A stretch of DNA of 64,000 bases from DATBVX01 sp963705495 (GTDB lineage: Bacteria; Pseudomonadota; Gammaproteobacteria; Steroidobacterales; Steroidobacteraceae), in contig CAVPJQ010000005.1 in the NCBI GenBank assembly GCA_963705495.1, forward strand, positions 186,001 through 250,000. Reading direction: 5' to 3'. Below are positions 1 through 9,027 of this stretch, piece after piece (within the stretch, counting starts at the first letter, position 1; each line of letters begins with the position of its first letter). The translations under genes were made by a program, and so were the position numbers. Under the pieces are notes generated by a model. That model saw only the letters and a list, made by a program, of their open reading frames with translations, did no database searches and was not told the origin of the DNA.

Positions 1-117
1 TGAGGCTTCGAGCATCAGCCCGCCCAGGAGGGCCTGCTCGGCTTCGATGGAATGCGGTGGAATCCGCAGCGAATCGGTGATGACTGCGGGTCCCTGCTGC
101 GGCTTGGTCACGGCCAT
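1..117 (-). CDS. dnaB: Replicative DNA helicase DnaB, N-terminal fragment (cut by window edge)
   Basis: The first 39 codons of a gene that continues past the left edge. The reverse strand starts at an ATG at 115-117 and contains the segment PPHSIEAEQALLGG, the hallmark N-terminal sequence of the hexameric replicative helicase, which unwinds DNA ahead of the replisome and recruits primase. It lies 42 bp downstream of rplI on the same strand, the usual rpsF-rpsR-rplI-dnaB order of gammaproteobacteria. The motor domain is outside the window, so intactness cannot be judged. Confidence 0.85.
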   Translation of the reverse strand, partial: MAVTKPQQGPAVITDSLRIPPHSIEAEQALLGGLMLEAS

Positions 118-159
118 GGACGGCGCGCCGGCGTGCTGAAAGTGGGCTCGGCCCCGAGC

Positions 160-610
160 TTACTCTTCGGCGACGATCGTGACCGGCAGGGAAATTTCCA
201 CGTCCGTGTGCAAATGCAGGATCACGCCGTGCTCGCCGACGGCCCGGATCGGGCCGCTCGGCAAGCGCACTTCGCTGCGCTCGATCTCGAATCCCGCGGC
301 AGTGACCGCTTCGGCGATGTCGGCGGTGCCGACCGAGCCGAAGAGCTTGCCTTCGCTGCCGGCTTTGGACGTGATGCGGAGCTTGAAGTCCTGCAGTGCC
401 GCGGCCCGCTGCTGGGCAGCGTAAAGGTTTTCCTGGGCCTTGCGCTCGAGCTCGGCGCGGCGCGCCTCGAAGCGTCGCCACGTTCTCAGCCGTAGCCATG
501 GTCGCCTTGCCTTGCGGCAGCAGGAAATTGCGCGCGTAGCCGGGCTTCACCTTTACGCGATCACCGATGCCGCCGAGATTGGCGACTTTCTCAAGGAGAA
601 TGACGTCCAT
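160..610 (-). CDS. rplI: 50S ribosomal protein L9 (frameshifted in this sequence)
   Basis: Large-subunit protein L9, which binds 23S rRNA. The start reads MDVILLEKVANLGGIGD and the distal part carries FEARRAELERKAQ, SKAGSEGKLFGSVG and SEVRLPSGPI, all standard L9 landmarks, ending VAEE. The two halves lie in different frames: 451 bases separate start and stop, one more than a multiple of three. The frame changes at about 472-476, between ENVAT and FEARR. With that base removed the protein is about 149 residues, the normal size. A one-base sequencing error is more likely than a broken essential ribosomal gene. It follows rpsR by 10 bp in the same operon. Confidence 0.9.
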
Positions 611-620
611 GCTCGGGCCC

Positions 621-845
621 TCAGTGCTGGTCGGTGTACGGGAGCAATGCCAGGTAACGCGCGCGCTTCACGGCGAGCGCGAGCTGGCGCTGGTAGTGCG
701 ACTTGGTGCCCGTGATCCGGCTCGGCACGATCTTGCCGGTCTCGGTGACGTAACTCTTCAGGGTCGCCAGGTCCTTGTAATCGATCCGCTTCACGCCTTC
801 GGCGGTGAAGCGACAGAATTTCTTGCGTCGGAAAAATCTCGACAT
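621..845 (-). CDS. rpsR: 30S ribosomal protein S18
   Basis: An intact 74-residue small-subunit protein with FFRRKKFCRFTAEGVKRIDYKD at the N-terminus and the RITGTKSHYQRQLA segment that binds 16S rRNA. S18 forms a heterodimer with S6 on the platform of the 30S subunit. It lies between rpsF (32 bp upstream) and rplI (10 bp downstream) on the same strand, and the three are expected to be co-transcribed. Length and sequence are typical. Confidence 0.97.
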   Translation of the reverse strand: MSRFFRRKKFCRFTAEGVKRIDYKDLATLKSYVTETGKIVPSRITGTKSHYQRQLALAVKRARYLALLPYTDQH

Positions 846-877
846 GGTGGGTCCTCGAATTCGTGTGTCAGCGCCGA

Positions 878-1288
878 TCAGCGGGCCGCGTCGCGCGGCA
901 GGTCATCGTCATCGTCGCGATCACCCCCCAACGGGCCGTCATCGCGCGGGCCACGGCCTTCGGACTCGTCGGGCGCACGTGCCATCGGTGAGGGCTCGGT
1001 GATCGCGGCATCTTCCTTGATCACGAGGTGACGCAGGACGGCGTCGCTGAAGCGGAACGCGCCGGTGAGCTCGTCGAGCGTCTTCTGATCACACTCGATG
1101 TTCATCAGCACGTAGTGCGCCTTGTGAACCTTCGCGATCGGGAAGCTGAGCTGGCGGCGACCCCAGTCTTCGAGTCGATGGATGGTGCCGCTACCGTTGG
1201 CGATCATGCCCTTGTAGCGCTCGAGCATGGCGGGAACCTGCTCGCTCTGGTCAGGGTGGACCAGAAACACGATCTCGTAATGCCGCAT
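878..1288 (-). CDS. rpsF: 30S ribosomal protein S6
   Basis: A 136-residue S6 protein: MRHYEIVFLVHPDQSEQV at the N-terminus, the EDWGRRQLSFPI strand and the KAHYVLMNIE strand of the ferredoxin-like fold. The last 35 or so residues form an acidic, disordered tail with a run of aspartates, as in many proteobacterial S6 proteins, which are modified at the C-terminus in E. coli. The start has a good ribosome-binding site (AAGGAG, 1293-1298). It is the first gene of rpsF-rpsR-rplI, and its leader holds a hairpin described separately. Confidence 0.96.
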   Translation of the reverse strand: MRHYEIVFLVHPDQSEQVPAMLERYKGMIANGSGTIHRLEDWGRRQLSFPIAKVHKAHYVLMNIECDQKTLDELTGAFRFSDAVLRHLVIKEDAAITEPSPMARAPDESEGRGPRDDGPLGGDRDDDDDLPRDAAR

Positions 1289-1307
1289 CTCGTCTCCTTG
1301 TGGATAA

Positions 1308-1340
1308 TGCCGCCCGGGATGCGAAAGCCCTGGTGCGGCA
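1308..1340 (-). promoter_or_regulatory. rpsF leader hairpin, candidate S6:S18 autoregulatory element
   Basis: Read on the minus strand, the leader upstream of the rpsF ribosome-binding site folds into a strong hairpin. The outer stem is TGCCGC/GCGGCA, followed after a bulged A by CC-A-GGG pairing with CCC-GG around a nine-base loop. There is no following U-run, so it is not an ordinary terminator. A structured rpsF leader bound by the S6:S18 dimer and carrying an exposed CCG is known in many bacteria. The position and the CCG-containing stem fit, but the match is by eye and the assignment is inferred. Confidence 0.45.
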
Positions 1341-1428
1341 AGGAGTTAGGTTTTGCATCGCCCGGGCCAGTCCCGGACGAAGGGCGCGAAGGATACTGAA
1401 GGCCCCGAGCGGTGGCAAGCAAAGAGGC

Positions 1429-2187
1429 TCAGGGGCGGGACTTCCCGCCAGACCTTTGCCTGAGCGCCTCGTAGAGGATCATGCCGGTCGCGACGGACAC
1501 GTTGAGGCTCTCGATGGCGCCCATCATCGGCAGACTCACCAGGACATCGCAGCATTCGCGGGTCAACCGTCTGAGCCCCTCACCTTCGCCTCCCATCACG
1601 ATGCCGACGGGCCCGGTCAGCTCGGTGTCCGAGCAGCGTCGCGGTGCGTCGGCAGCGGTTCCAATCAGCCAGATGCCTCGCTCCTTGAGCGCACGCATCG
1701 TGCGTGCAAGGTTGGTCACGGCGACGAGCGGCACGGTTTCCGCGGCACCCGCAGCCACCTTGCGCACGGTGGCGTTGAGGCCGACGGCCCTGTTTCGCGG
1801 CACGATCACTGCGTGCGCGCCGCAAGCGTCCGCCGTGCGCAGGCATGCGCCCAGATTGTGAGGATCCTGTACACCGTCGAGCAGCAGGAACAGAGCTGGT
1901 TCCTGCAAGGTCGCGAGGTGATCCTGCAGGTGCGCGTCGTTCCAGGGTGCAGACGGGACGACCGCCGCCACCACGCCCTGGTGGCTGGCCGCACCCGTCA
2001 ACGCGTCGAGCGTGCGCGCTTCAGCACATTGAATGGCAATTCCGACGTTTCCAGCTAGCACGGTGATTTCCGCCGCGCGCGCATCGTCCCGGCTCACTTG
2101 CATCCAGATCTGGCGAACACGTTCGGGATGACGCTGCAACAACCAGCGCACCGCGTGCAGCCCGTGAATCAATGACTGCTCGGCCAT
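1429..2187 (-). CDS. rlmB: 23S rRNA (guanosine-2'-O-)-methyltransferase RlmB
   Basis: A SPOUT-family enzyme that 2'-O-methylates G2251 in the 23S rRNA peptidyl-transferase loop. The start chosen (MAEQSLIHGLHAVRWLL) gives 252 residues, close to E. coli RlmB. The catalytic domain shows DPHNLGACLRTA (the N-x-G-x-x-R motif), VMGGEGEGL and the knot segment IESLNVSVATGMILYEALR. An in-frame ATG 120 bp further upstream would add residues overlapping rnr with no homology. It lies 7 bp after the rnr stop, the usual rnr-rlmB pair. Confidence 0.95.
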   Translation of the reverse strand: MAEQSLIHGLHAVRWLLQRHPERVRQIWMQVSRDDARAAEITVLAGNVGIAIQCAEARTLDALTGAASHQGVVAAVVPSAPWNDAHLQDHLATLQEPALFLLLDGVQDPHNLGACLRTADACGAHAVIVPRNRAVGLNATVRKVAAGAAETVPLVAVTNLARTMRALKERGIWLIGTAADAPRRCSDTELTGPVGIVMGGEGEGLRRLTRECCDVLVSLPMMGAIESLNVSVATGMILYEALRQRSGGKSRP

Positions 2188-2194
2188 GTCGAGC

Positions 2195-4471
2195 TCAGTC
2201 CTTGCGCCGCCTTCGCGATCGAGCCGACCCCGGCTGTGGCACACGTGAGCCGCCCGGCGACTCGGTGGCGATTTCGAAGTCGAGCCGCCGCTCACGCATA
2301 TCGACACGCGTCAACCTGACCGCAACGTGCATGCCAAGCTGATACGTGCGGCGCGTGCGTCTGCCGACCCAGGCGCAGCGTGCCGCGTCGAAAACGAAAA
2401 AGTCGCCATGCAACGCAGAGACATGCACCAGGCCGTCCACCTGCAGGTTCGCGAGCTGCACGAACAGGCCAAATTCAACCACACTGCTGATGACCGCTTC
2501 GAACTCATCGCCCACGTGCGCGCGCATGAAGTCACACTTGAGATACGCCATCACGTCGCGGGCCGCCTCGTCGGCGCGACGCTCACGCGTCGAGCAATCG
2601 CGCCCGAGCTGCTCCATCGCTCCGAGTGAGTAACCGACGCTTTCGCGCGTGCCACCCTCGAGAGCATGCCGGATCGCCCGGTGCACCAGCAGGTCGGGAT
2701 AGCGACGGATCGGCGAGGTGAAGTGCGCGTACTCCTCGAGACCCAGCCCGAAGTGACCGATGTTGGTGGGCTGATAAACAGCCTGGGGAAGGGAACGGAT
2801 CAGCAGGCTCTCGATGAACGCTGCGTCGGGCCGTCCCGCGATCGACGCGGTGACCTGCCTCAGCTCCCGTGTGCCGATGCGTTCCGGGAAGCGCACGCCG
2901 ATGCCGAGCGCTCGCAACATGCGCTGCAGCTCCGTGACCTTGCGCGGCTCAGGCTCACCATGCACACGATAGAGCGTCGGGAGCTTGCGCCGCTTGAGGA
3001 AACGCGCCGCCTCGATGTTGGCGGCGATCATGCACTCCTCGATCAGGCGGTGGGCATCGTTACGGGCATGCACGTCGAGCGCTGCGACCGAGCCGTCCGG
3101 CGCGATCCGAACTTTGACCTCCGGGGCATCGAAGTCGAGCGCACCGCGCCGCTCGCGGGCCTGGCGCAGCACATGGTAGAGCCCGTGGAGATTGCGCAGC
3201 TGCGGCACGAGGTGTGCGTAGTCGCGTTCGAGTTGCGCATCGCCACCCAGGAGGATCGCGGCCACCTGGGTGTAGGTCAGACGGGCTGCCGAATGGATGA
3301 CCGCGGCACTGAATTGTGCCTTCGAAACCTCACCGTCCTCGTTCACGCGCATGTCGCAGGCGAGGACCAGGCGATCGACCTGCGGTTTGAGCGAACAGAG
3401 TTCATTCGAGAGCGCCTCGGGCAGCATGGGCAGTACCCGATCGGGAAAGTAGACCGACGTGGCGCGACTCTGAGCCTCGACATCAAGCGGGCCGCCCTGC
3501 TTCACGTAGTGACTGACGTCAGCAATCGCGACGATCAGGCGCCACCCGCGGCGTTGCGGCTCGCAGTAAACCGCGTCATCGAAGTCGCGGGCATCCTCGC
3601 CATCGATGGTGACGATCGGCAACTCGCGCAGATCCACGCGGTTCGCGACATCGCTGCTGCGTATGCTGGCGCCCCACGCGCGTGCTTCGCGCTCTGCTTC
3701 TCGCGGCCACGAAACCGGCAAGCCATGCGCCACGATGGCGAGTTCCGCCGCGATGTCGGCCGAGCGACGCGCATCGAGAACCCGCAGCACTTGTCCGATC
3801 GCCGCGGCCGTACGCGTGGGCGCCTCGACAATTCTCGCCACCACCAGGTCGCCATGCTTCGCCGCACCGCGCGCGGCATTCGGAATCAGGACACGATCAC
3901 GCAGGCGCGGATTATCCGGAATGACGTAGCCCGCATCGCCCGTGTCCTCGAACCGGCCGGCGACTTCGTGCGTGCCGTGCTCCAGCACTTCGAGCACCGC
4001 GCCCGAGCGCCGGCCCTTGCCATCGTCCTCGATGACACGCACACGCAGGCGATCGCCATGCATGACGCCGGCCATCTGACGCACATCGAGATGAATGTCG
4101 CTGGAATCGTCTTCAGGACTGAACCAACCGTAACCGTCACGATGCGCAATCACCCGCCCCTCGAGCGTGCCCAGATCCCGGCTGACGCTGAAGCGAGATT
4201 GCCGATCGCGCTTCAGTTCGCCATCGCGTGCCATCGCGTTCAGGCGACTCTCCAGCGCACGGATCAATGCGGGCTTGCGCAGCCCAAGGCGCTTGGCGAG
4301 CCCGTGGGCATCGAGCGATTTCTCGAGCTGCCGCAGTTCATCGAGTATCAGCTCGCGGCTCGGAATCGGCTCAGCGTAGCGCTGACTTTCGCTCGCGAAT
4401 TGCGGATCACGCTCATGCCAGTCGGCGGGGGCGGTCTTGCGGCGGTTGCGGTACTTGGATAGGCGTGGCAT
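2195..4471 (-). CDS. rnr: Ribonuclease R
   Basis: A 758-residue RNB-family 3'-5' exoribonuclease that degrades structured RNA and works in rRNA and tmRNA quality control. Visible parts in order: N-terminal winged-helix segment (residues ~35-100), two cold-shock domains, the RNB catalytic domain with the acidic metal site in TIDGEDARDFDDAVY, the EECMIAANIEAARFL and FTSPIRRYPDLLVHRAI motifs, and a C-terminal S1 domain with VEFGLFVQL. The C-terminus is a short basic tail (RSRRRRKD). The gene is intact and followed closely by rlmB. Confidence 0.97.
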   Translation of the reverse strand: MPRLSKYRNRRKTAPADWHERDPQFASESQRYAEPIPSRELILDELRQLEKSLDAHGLAKRLGLRKPALIRALESRLNAMARDGELKRDRQSRFSVSRDLGTLEGRVIAHRDGYGWFSPEDDSSDIHLDVRQMAGVMHGDRLRVRVIEDDGKGRRSGAVLEVLEHGTHEVAGRFEDTGDAGYVIPDNPRLRDRVLIPNAARGAAKHGDLVVARIVEAPTRTAAAIGQVLRVLDARRSADIAAELAIVAHGLPVSWPREAEREARAWGASIRSSDVANRVDLRELPIVTIDGEDARDFDDAVYCEPQRRGWRLIVAIADVSHYVKQGGPLDVEAQSRATSVYFPDRVLPMLPEALSNELCSLKPQVDRLVLACDMRVNEDGEVSKAQFSAAVIHSAARLTYTQVAAILLGGDAQLERDYAHLVPQLRNLHGLYHVLRQARERRGALDFDAPEVKVRIAPDGSVAALDVHARNDAHRLIEECMIAANIEAARFLKRRKLPTLYRVHGEPEPRKVTELQRMLRALGIGVRFPERIGTRELRQVTASIAGRPDAAFIESLLIRSLPQAVYQPTNIGHFGLGLEEYAHFTSPIRRYPDLLVHRAIRHALEGGTRESVGYSLGAMEQLGRDCSTRERRADEAARDVMAYLKCDFMRAHVGDEFEAVISSVVEFGLFVQLANLQVDGLVHVSALHGDFFVFDAARCAWVGRRTRRTYQLGMHVAVRLTRVDMRERRLDFEIATESPGGSRVPQPGSARSRRRRKD

Positions 4472-4589
4472 TGGTCTTGGGTGTGAGAGCGGCTGCTATT
4501 CGCGCGCAGTGCAGTGATTTGACAAGGCAAAACGCCGTGCGTAAAGTGCGGCGCCTTCTTTGGGAGCCGGCTCGCGCGGCGCTCGCAAA

Positions 4590-4674
4590 GCCCAGGTGGC
4601 GGAACTGGTAGACGCGCTGGTTTCAGGTACCAGTGGAGCGATCCGTGGAGGTTCGAGTCCTCTCCTGGGCACCA
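4590..4674 (+). tRNA. tRNA-Leu (CAG)
   Basis: A long-variable-arm tRNA of 85 bases with encoded CCA. The acceptor arm is GCCCAGG paired with CCTGGGC, the anticodon arm is CTGGT-TTCAGGT-ACCAG giving anticodon CAG, and the T-arm loop contains GTTCGAGTC. The extended variable loop is typical of class II leucine tRNAs. It stands alone between rnr (divergent) and the ccoS end. Confidence 0.96.
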
Positions 4675-4798
4675 CCCTGCAGAATTCCCCCATTCACCGT
4701 GCCCCTAGGCCCGTGCGCGGCGGCATCGTAGCAGATCAATAACTGCGGGAACTCATCTAACTTCTGCCCTCGCCCTCGTCGTGCTCAGCGGCCGCGCA

Positions 4799-4939
4799 CT
4801 ATTCTTCCTCGTCCTGGATGGATCGGGCAGCCTCGTCGAGATTCTCGAATTGCCCGCTGTCAATCGCCCAGAAGAGCGCCCATACCGCAATGCCCAGGAG
4901 CACGAGGCTCAGCGGCACCAGCACGAAGAGGATACTCAT
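4799..4939 (-). CDS. ccoS: cbb3 oxidase maturation protein CcoS
   Basis: A 46-residue protein with one N-terminal membrane helix (residues ~3-26, LFVLVPLSLVLLGIAVWALFW), followed by DSGQFENLDEAA and an acidic end. The short length, single helix and QF(E/D)-(N/D)-L-(D/E) segment identify CcoS, needed in Rhodobacter-type systems for cofactor insertion into the cbb3 oxidase. Its ATG overlaps the ccoI stop in an ATGA, so the pair is translationally coupled. It is the last gene of the cco operon. Confidence 0.92.
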   Translation of the reverse strand: MSILFVLVPLSLVLLGIAVWALFWAIDSGQFENLDEAARSIQDEEE

Positions 4940-7119
4940 GCGCCCTCCCGCGCTTGCGCGAGCCGACGCGCATTGAGCACGACCAGCAACGAGCTCGCCG
5001 ACATGCCGATTGCCGCCAGCCAGGGGGGCACTACGGTGAGGGCTGCCAGGGGTACAGCCGCGAGGTTGTATGCCACCGCCCAGCACAGGTTCTGGCGGAT
5101 CACCTTGTGCATGCGTCGCGCCGTCACGACGCCTCGCGCCAGGGCCGAGAGCGAATCGGTCAAGAGCAGGAAGTCCGAGGCGGCGTGCGCGATTCCAGAT
5201 CCTTCTCCCATCGCGCACGAAACGTCGGACACCGCCAGCACTGGTCCATCGTTGATGCCATCACCAATTGCCAGCACCCGCCGTCCCGCGGCTTGCAGGT
5301 CGCGTACCAGCGCGGTCTTCTGCGCGGGATCGAGTCGAGCATGCGCCTGTGCGATGCCAAGGGCTGCGGCGGCACTCGTCACCGATGCGGGACGATCACC
5401 GCTTGCAATCACCACCGTGATGCCGAGTGCCTGCAGCGCCTGCACGGCTTCGCGTGTGCAGGGTCTGATTTGTTCGGCGAGTTCAAACGCCGCCGTCAGC
5501 CCCGCGCGGTTCGCGAGATACAGCGCATCCCCGTTTGCAGGGCGCGGGCGTGGCCCATCGAGGAGTTCGGCGGCGAAGTCGAAACGGCCAAGCCGCCATT
5601 GCTCGCCCTTGATGGTCCCGCTGATCCCCCGCCCCGCTATTTCGGCCACATCCTGGGCGACGACCATCGGGTCCTCATACGCAGCGAAGGCACCCGCGAT
5701 GGGATGACTTGACGCGCGCTCGAGCGCTGCAGCCAAGGCCAGCACCTCGGCTCGTGAGGCTGTCCCCAGGGGGATGGCGTCGATGATCGTCGGGCGATTG
5801 AACGTCAGCGTGCCGGTCTTATCGAGGACGACAGTATCGATGCACGACAGGCGCTCGAGCGCATCCGCACGCGTAACGAGCAACCCGAGTCGCGCCAGAT
5901 GCGTTGACGCGGCACTCACCGCCACCGGACTCGCCAGGGATAGCGCGCAGGGACAGGTCACAACGAGAACGGCGAGTGCCGCGGAAAAAGCACGGGCCGG
6001 TTCGTAGGCGAGCCACGCAAGTGTCACCAGGCCGGCCAGAATCAGGATGCCGACCACGAGCGAGCTCGCTATTCGATCCGAGGCGAGGACGAGAGGCGGT
6101 CGCATGCTCTGGGCGCGTTCCAGCAGGCCCACGATCGATGCCAGCGTGGAACTCGTCGCCGCACATCGTGCAGTTACCGTGATCGCGTTCCCTGCATTTA
6201 CTGATCCGCCAAGCAAGGCATCGCCGGCCTGCTTGAGTACCGGCGTGGACTCTCCGGAGACCAGAGACTCATCGAGCCAGGCGTCGGCGCTTGCGAGCTG
6301 CGCGTCTACGGGAATCACGCCTCCTTTGGGAACCGAGAGCCGGTCTTCCGCGACGACGGCATGCACCGGGATTCGCTCCGGCACAGCGTCGTCTCGAAGG
6401 CGCGTGACTGTCGCCGGCAGGCTCCTGCTCGTCGCTTCACTCAGGGAGAGGCTGCGTTGCCGCACCATCATTTCGACGTAACGGCCCCCGCTCAGGAAGA
6501 AGATGAACATCGTCACCGAGTCGAAGTAAGTCTCGCCGCTGCCGCGAATCGTGTTGATCACGCTTGCGCCATAGGCCAGGGCGAGCGCCAGCGCCACCGG
6601 GACATCCATTCCGATCGCGCGTCGTCGCAGATCACGCAGCGCGCTGGCGAAGAAGGGCGCGCCCGAGTACACCAACACGGGGGTTGTGAGAAGCATGCCC
6701 ACGTAGCGCAGATAACTCGCGATGGCCGGGTCGATGCTGTCCGGCGCCGCCACGTATACGCCGAGGACATACATCATCACCTGCATCATGCTCAGGCCCG
6801 CGAGGCCGATGCGCTTGAGCGCGTCCCGGCGCTCGCGCTCGAAGGCGCTCGCAGATGCCAGCCCCGACAATGGAACCGGCGTAAATCCCGTTGCGGTCAG
6901 GGCCTGCAGTATTCGTGGCAGATCGATTTCCGCGGCACGCCAGTCGACCGACACGCTCGTGGTTGCGACATTGACATCCGCGCGTTCGACACCCGGCAAG
7001 GCGCGAATGGCGCGCTCGATGGAGCGGGCGCACGCCGCACAACGCATGCCCTGCGCCGCGAATACTGCACGGCTCAGTCCCCTCGCTTCATCGGTCCAGA
7101 AAGCGTGTGCGACACTCAC
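4936..7119 (-). CDS. ccoI: Copper-transporting P-type ATPase CcoI (FixI)
   Basis: A 727-residue P1B-type ATPase that supplies copper for the CuB site of cbb3 oxidase. An N-terminal heavy-metal domain carries GMRCAAC (Cys27, Cys30). Further along are the actuator motif SGEST, the transmembrane metal site CPCALSLASP, the phosphorylation motif DKTGTLTF and the hinge GDGINDGP. There is no cysteine-rich extension before the metal domain, which many CcoI proteins have. It overlaps ccoH upstream and ccoS downstream by four bases each. The context makes copper delivery to the oxidase far more likely than copper detoxification. Confidence 0.94.
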   Translation of the reverse strand: MSVAHAFWTDEARGLSRAVFAAQGMRCAACARSIERAIRALPGVERADVNVATTSVSVDWRAAEIDLPRILQALTATGFTPVPLSGLASASAFERERRDALKRIGLAGLSMMQVMMYVLGVYVAAPDSIDPAIASYLRYVGMLLTTPVLVYSGAPFFASALRDLRRRAIGMDVPVALALALAYGASVINTIRGSGETYFDSVTMFIFFLSGGRYVEMMVRQRSLSLSEATSRSLPATVTRLRDDAVPERIPVHAVVAEDRLSVPKGGVIPVDAQLASADAWLDESLVSGESTPVLKQAGDALLGGSVNAGNAITVTARCAATSSTLASIVGLLERAQSMRPPLVLASDRIASSLVVGILILAGLVTLAWLAYEPARAFSAALAVLVVTCPCALSLASPVAVSAASTHLARLGLLVTRADALERLSCIDTVVLDKTGTLTFNRPTIIDAIPLGTASRAEVLALAAALERASSHPIAGAFAAYEDPMVVAQDVAEIAGRGISGTIKGEQWRLGRFDFAAELLDGPRPRPANGDALYLANRAGLTAAFELAEQIRPCTREAVQALQALGITVVIASGDRPASVTSAAAALGIAQAHARLDPAQKTALVRDLQAAGRRVLAIGDGINDGPVLAVSDVSCAMGEGSGIAHAASDFLLLTDSLSALARGVVTARRMHKVIRQNLCWAVAYNLAAVPLAALTVVPPWLAAIGMSASSLLVVLNARRLAQAREGA

Positions 7120-7649
7120 GGTGCAACGCTCCGCGTGTTGGCCGCACTAAGCGCTACGACGTCAAGCGGTCCGCTCAGGTCGCGCCTGATACTCCAGGTG
7201 TTCATCGGGTCCGCCAATTCGAGGCGCCAGCGGCCTGCCGGAATCGCGTTGCATCTGGCGAGGTAGGTTGCAGTGTCCGCCTGCGACGGATGCAAGCTTG
7301 CTACGCGCTGAAACACGATACGTTGGTCGCGAGCGGGCTCGGATCCGTGCGTCAGCGACACGCGAAGGCTGTCGGGGAGCGCACCCTGCGCTCGCAATTC
7401 GACAGTGCATGCATCGCCCGTACCGAGATGCTCGATCAACGCGGTGACCTGGCGTTCAGCGGCGTGCTTGGCACGCTTGAAATCCTGATCCACCTGCAAA
7501 CCTTCCGAGTGATATTGCTCGGGCAGGGAGCTATCGCCATGTTCGACGGCGATCATCAACGTCACGAAGCTCGCGATCACGGCAGCCAGCGGCAGGGCAC
7601 AGGTCAGCATCAGCACCGGATTTCGCAGGACCGACATGACAGCGCTCAT
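7116..7649 (-). CDS. ccoH: cbb3 oxidase assembly protein CcoH (FixH family)
   Basis: A 177-residue protein with a single N-terminal membrane helix (residues ~9-35) and a periplasmic FixH domain with the VEHGDSSLPEQYHSEGL stretch just after the membrane, which includes the family's Y-x-(K/S)-G region. CcoH interacts with the oxidase subunits during assembly. It overlaps both neighbours by four bases. The C-terminal half is poorly conserved in the family, so the call rests on topology, the FixH segment and position. Confidence 0.88.
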   Translation of the reverse strand: MSAVMSVLRNPVLMLTCALPLAAVIASFVTLMIAVEHGDSSLPEQYHSEGLQVDQDFKRAKHAAERQVTALIEHLGTGDACTVELRAQGALPDSLRVSLTHGSEPARDQRIVFQRVASLHPSQADTATYLARCNAIPAGRWRLELADPMNTWSIRRDLSGPLDVVALSAANTRSVAP

Positions 7650-9016
7650 CGGCTCGGCGCGAGAAAACGCGCCGTAGCGGCGGCACGCAGCCCGGAAACA
7701 TCATCCGCGCGGACTTCGAAGCCGATGTCCTGCGGCCCCAACGGCTCGTAAGCCGGCCGTCGCACGCGCAGAGCAACAGGGTACACCTCGCCCCCAGCGA
7801 CGATGACCCGTGCCGGATCGGGGTCGAGAGTCAGATTGCCAGCCCCACGCACGGTGACGACAAAAGAATGCGCTTGCTCGGTCTTGTTCAGGAGCTTTAC
7901 GGTGTAGACATTCTCGACGCGGCCGTCATCCAGCAACCGGTAGAGCGCATTTCGATCGCGAATGACATCGACGCTGAGGGGCGTGCGCAGCAGCAGCCCG
8001 CTCGCCACGCCAATCACGAGTGCCAGCAGCAATGCGCCATAGATCAGCACGCGTGGCCTGAGGACGCGCGTGCGGTTCCCGTCCAGCGCATTCTGCGTCG
8101 TGTAGCGAATCAAGCCGCGCGGATAGTTCATCTGGTCCATGATCGAATCACACGCATCGATACACGCAGCACAGGCGATGCACTCGTGTTGCAGTCCACG
8201 ACGGATATCGATCCCCGTCGGACAGGCCTGCACACACAGCGTGCAGTCGATGCACGTACCGAGCCCGGCGGCAGCCAGATCCGTGCCGCGCCGGCGCGGA
8301 CCGCGCGGTTCGCCCCGCTTGACGTCGTACGTAATGATCATCGTGTCGCGATCGAACATCGCGCTCTGGAAGCGCGCGTAAGGACACATGTACTTACACA
8401 CCTGCTCGCGCAGGTATCCGGCGTTGCCATAGGTCGCGAAGCCGTAGAACAGCGACCAGAACATTTCCCATGGACCGAGTGACCACGACATCGCGCTTGC
8501 GATCAGAGTCCTGATCGGTGAGAAGTAGCCCGTGAACGTCACTCCCGTAAAGAGCGCGAAACCGATCCAGAGCGTTTGCTTGGCGGTCTTGCGCAGGATC
8601 TTCTGCGCCGTCCACGGTGCCCGGTCGAGCTTCATCCGCTGAGCCCGATCGCCCTCGCAGAGGCGCTCCATCCACACGAACGCTTCGGTCCAGACAGTCT
8701 GCGGGCACGCGTACCCGCACCACAGTCGGCCGGCCAGCGCCGTCACGAAGAACAAGGTCAGCGCGGCAGTGATCAGCAACAGCGTGAGGAAGATGAAATC
8801 CTGCGGCCACATGACGATGCCGAACAGGTAGAACTTGCGTGCCGGCAGATCGAACAGCACCGCCTGTCGGCCATGCCACCTAATCCAGGGCATGATGTAG
8901 AACAATCCCAGCAGTGCCCACACGGCCAGCGTGCGCAGACGGTCAAAACGACCCACGACCTCGCGCGGATAGATTTTTGCCTCGGAGATGTAATAGGAAT
9001 CGGCGGCCGTCGTCAT
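7646..9016 (-). CDS. ccoG: cbb3 oxidase accessory ferredoxin CcoG (RdxA/FixG)
   Basis: A 456-residue polytopic membrane protein with two [4Fe-4S] motifs, CIDCTLCVQACPTG and CIACAACIDACD, and the family signature WCGYACPQTVWTE in the membrane part. A C-terminal Ig-like domain (residues ~350-456) is periplasmic. CcoG reduces copper during cbb3 biogenesis. I chose the ATG at 9014-9016 (MTTAADSYYISEAKIYPREV) because the longer reading frame starting at 9256 runs through the neighbouring gene without homology. It overlaps ccoH by four bases. Confidence 0.93.
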   Translation of the reverse strand: MTTAADSYYISEAKIYPREVVGRFDRLRTLAVWALLGLFYIMPWIRWHGRQAVLFDLPARKFYLFGIVMWPQDFIFLTLLLITAALTLFFVTALAGRLWCGYACPQTVWTEAFVWMERLCEGDRAQRMKLDRAPWTAQKILRKTAKQTLWIGFALFTGVTFTGYFSPIRTLIASAMSWSLGPWEMFWSLFYGFATYGNAGYLREQVCKYMCPYARFQSAMFDRDTMIITYDVKRGEPRGPRRRGTDLAAAGLGTCIDCTLCVQACPTGIDIRRGLQHECIACAACIDACDSIMDQMNYPRGLIRYTTQNALDGNRTRVLRPRVLIYGALLLALVIGVASGLLLRTPLSVDVIRDRNALYRLLDDGRVENVYTVKLLNKTEQAHSFVVTVRGAGNLTLDPDPARVIVAGGEVYPVALRVRRPAYEPLGPQDIGFEVRADDVSGLRAAATARFLAPSR

Positions 9017-9027
9017 CGTCCTGCCCG

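Noticed and set aside
2666..4462. A 598-residue open frame on the plus strand opposite rnr
   Set aside because: It lies antisense to intact RNase R, has no family motifs, and long shadow frames are expected in GC-rich DNA.
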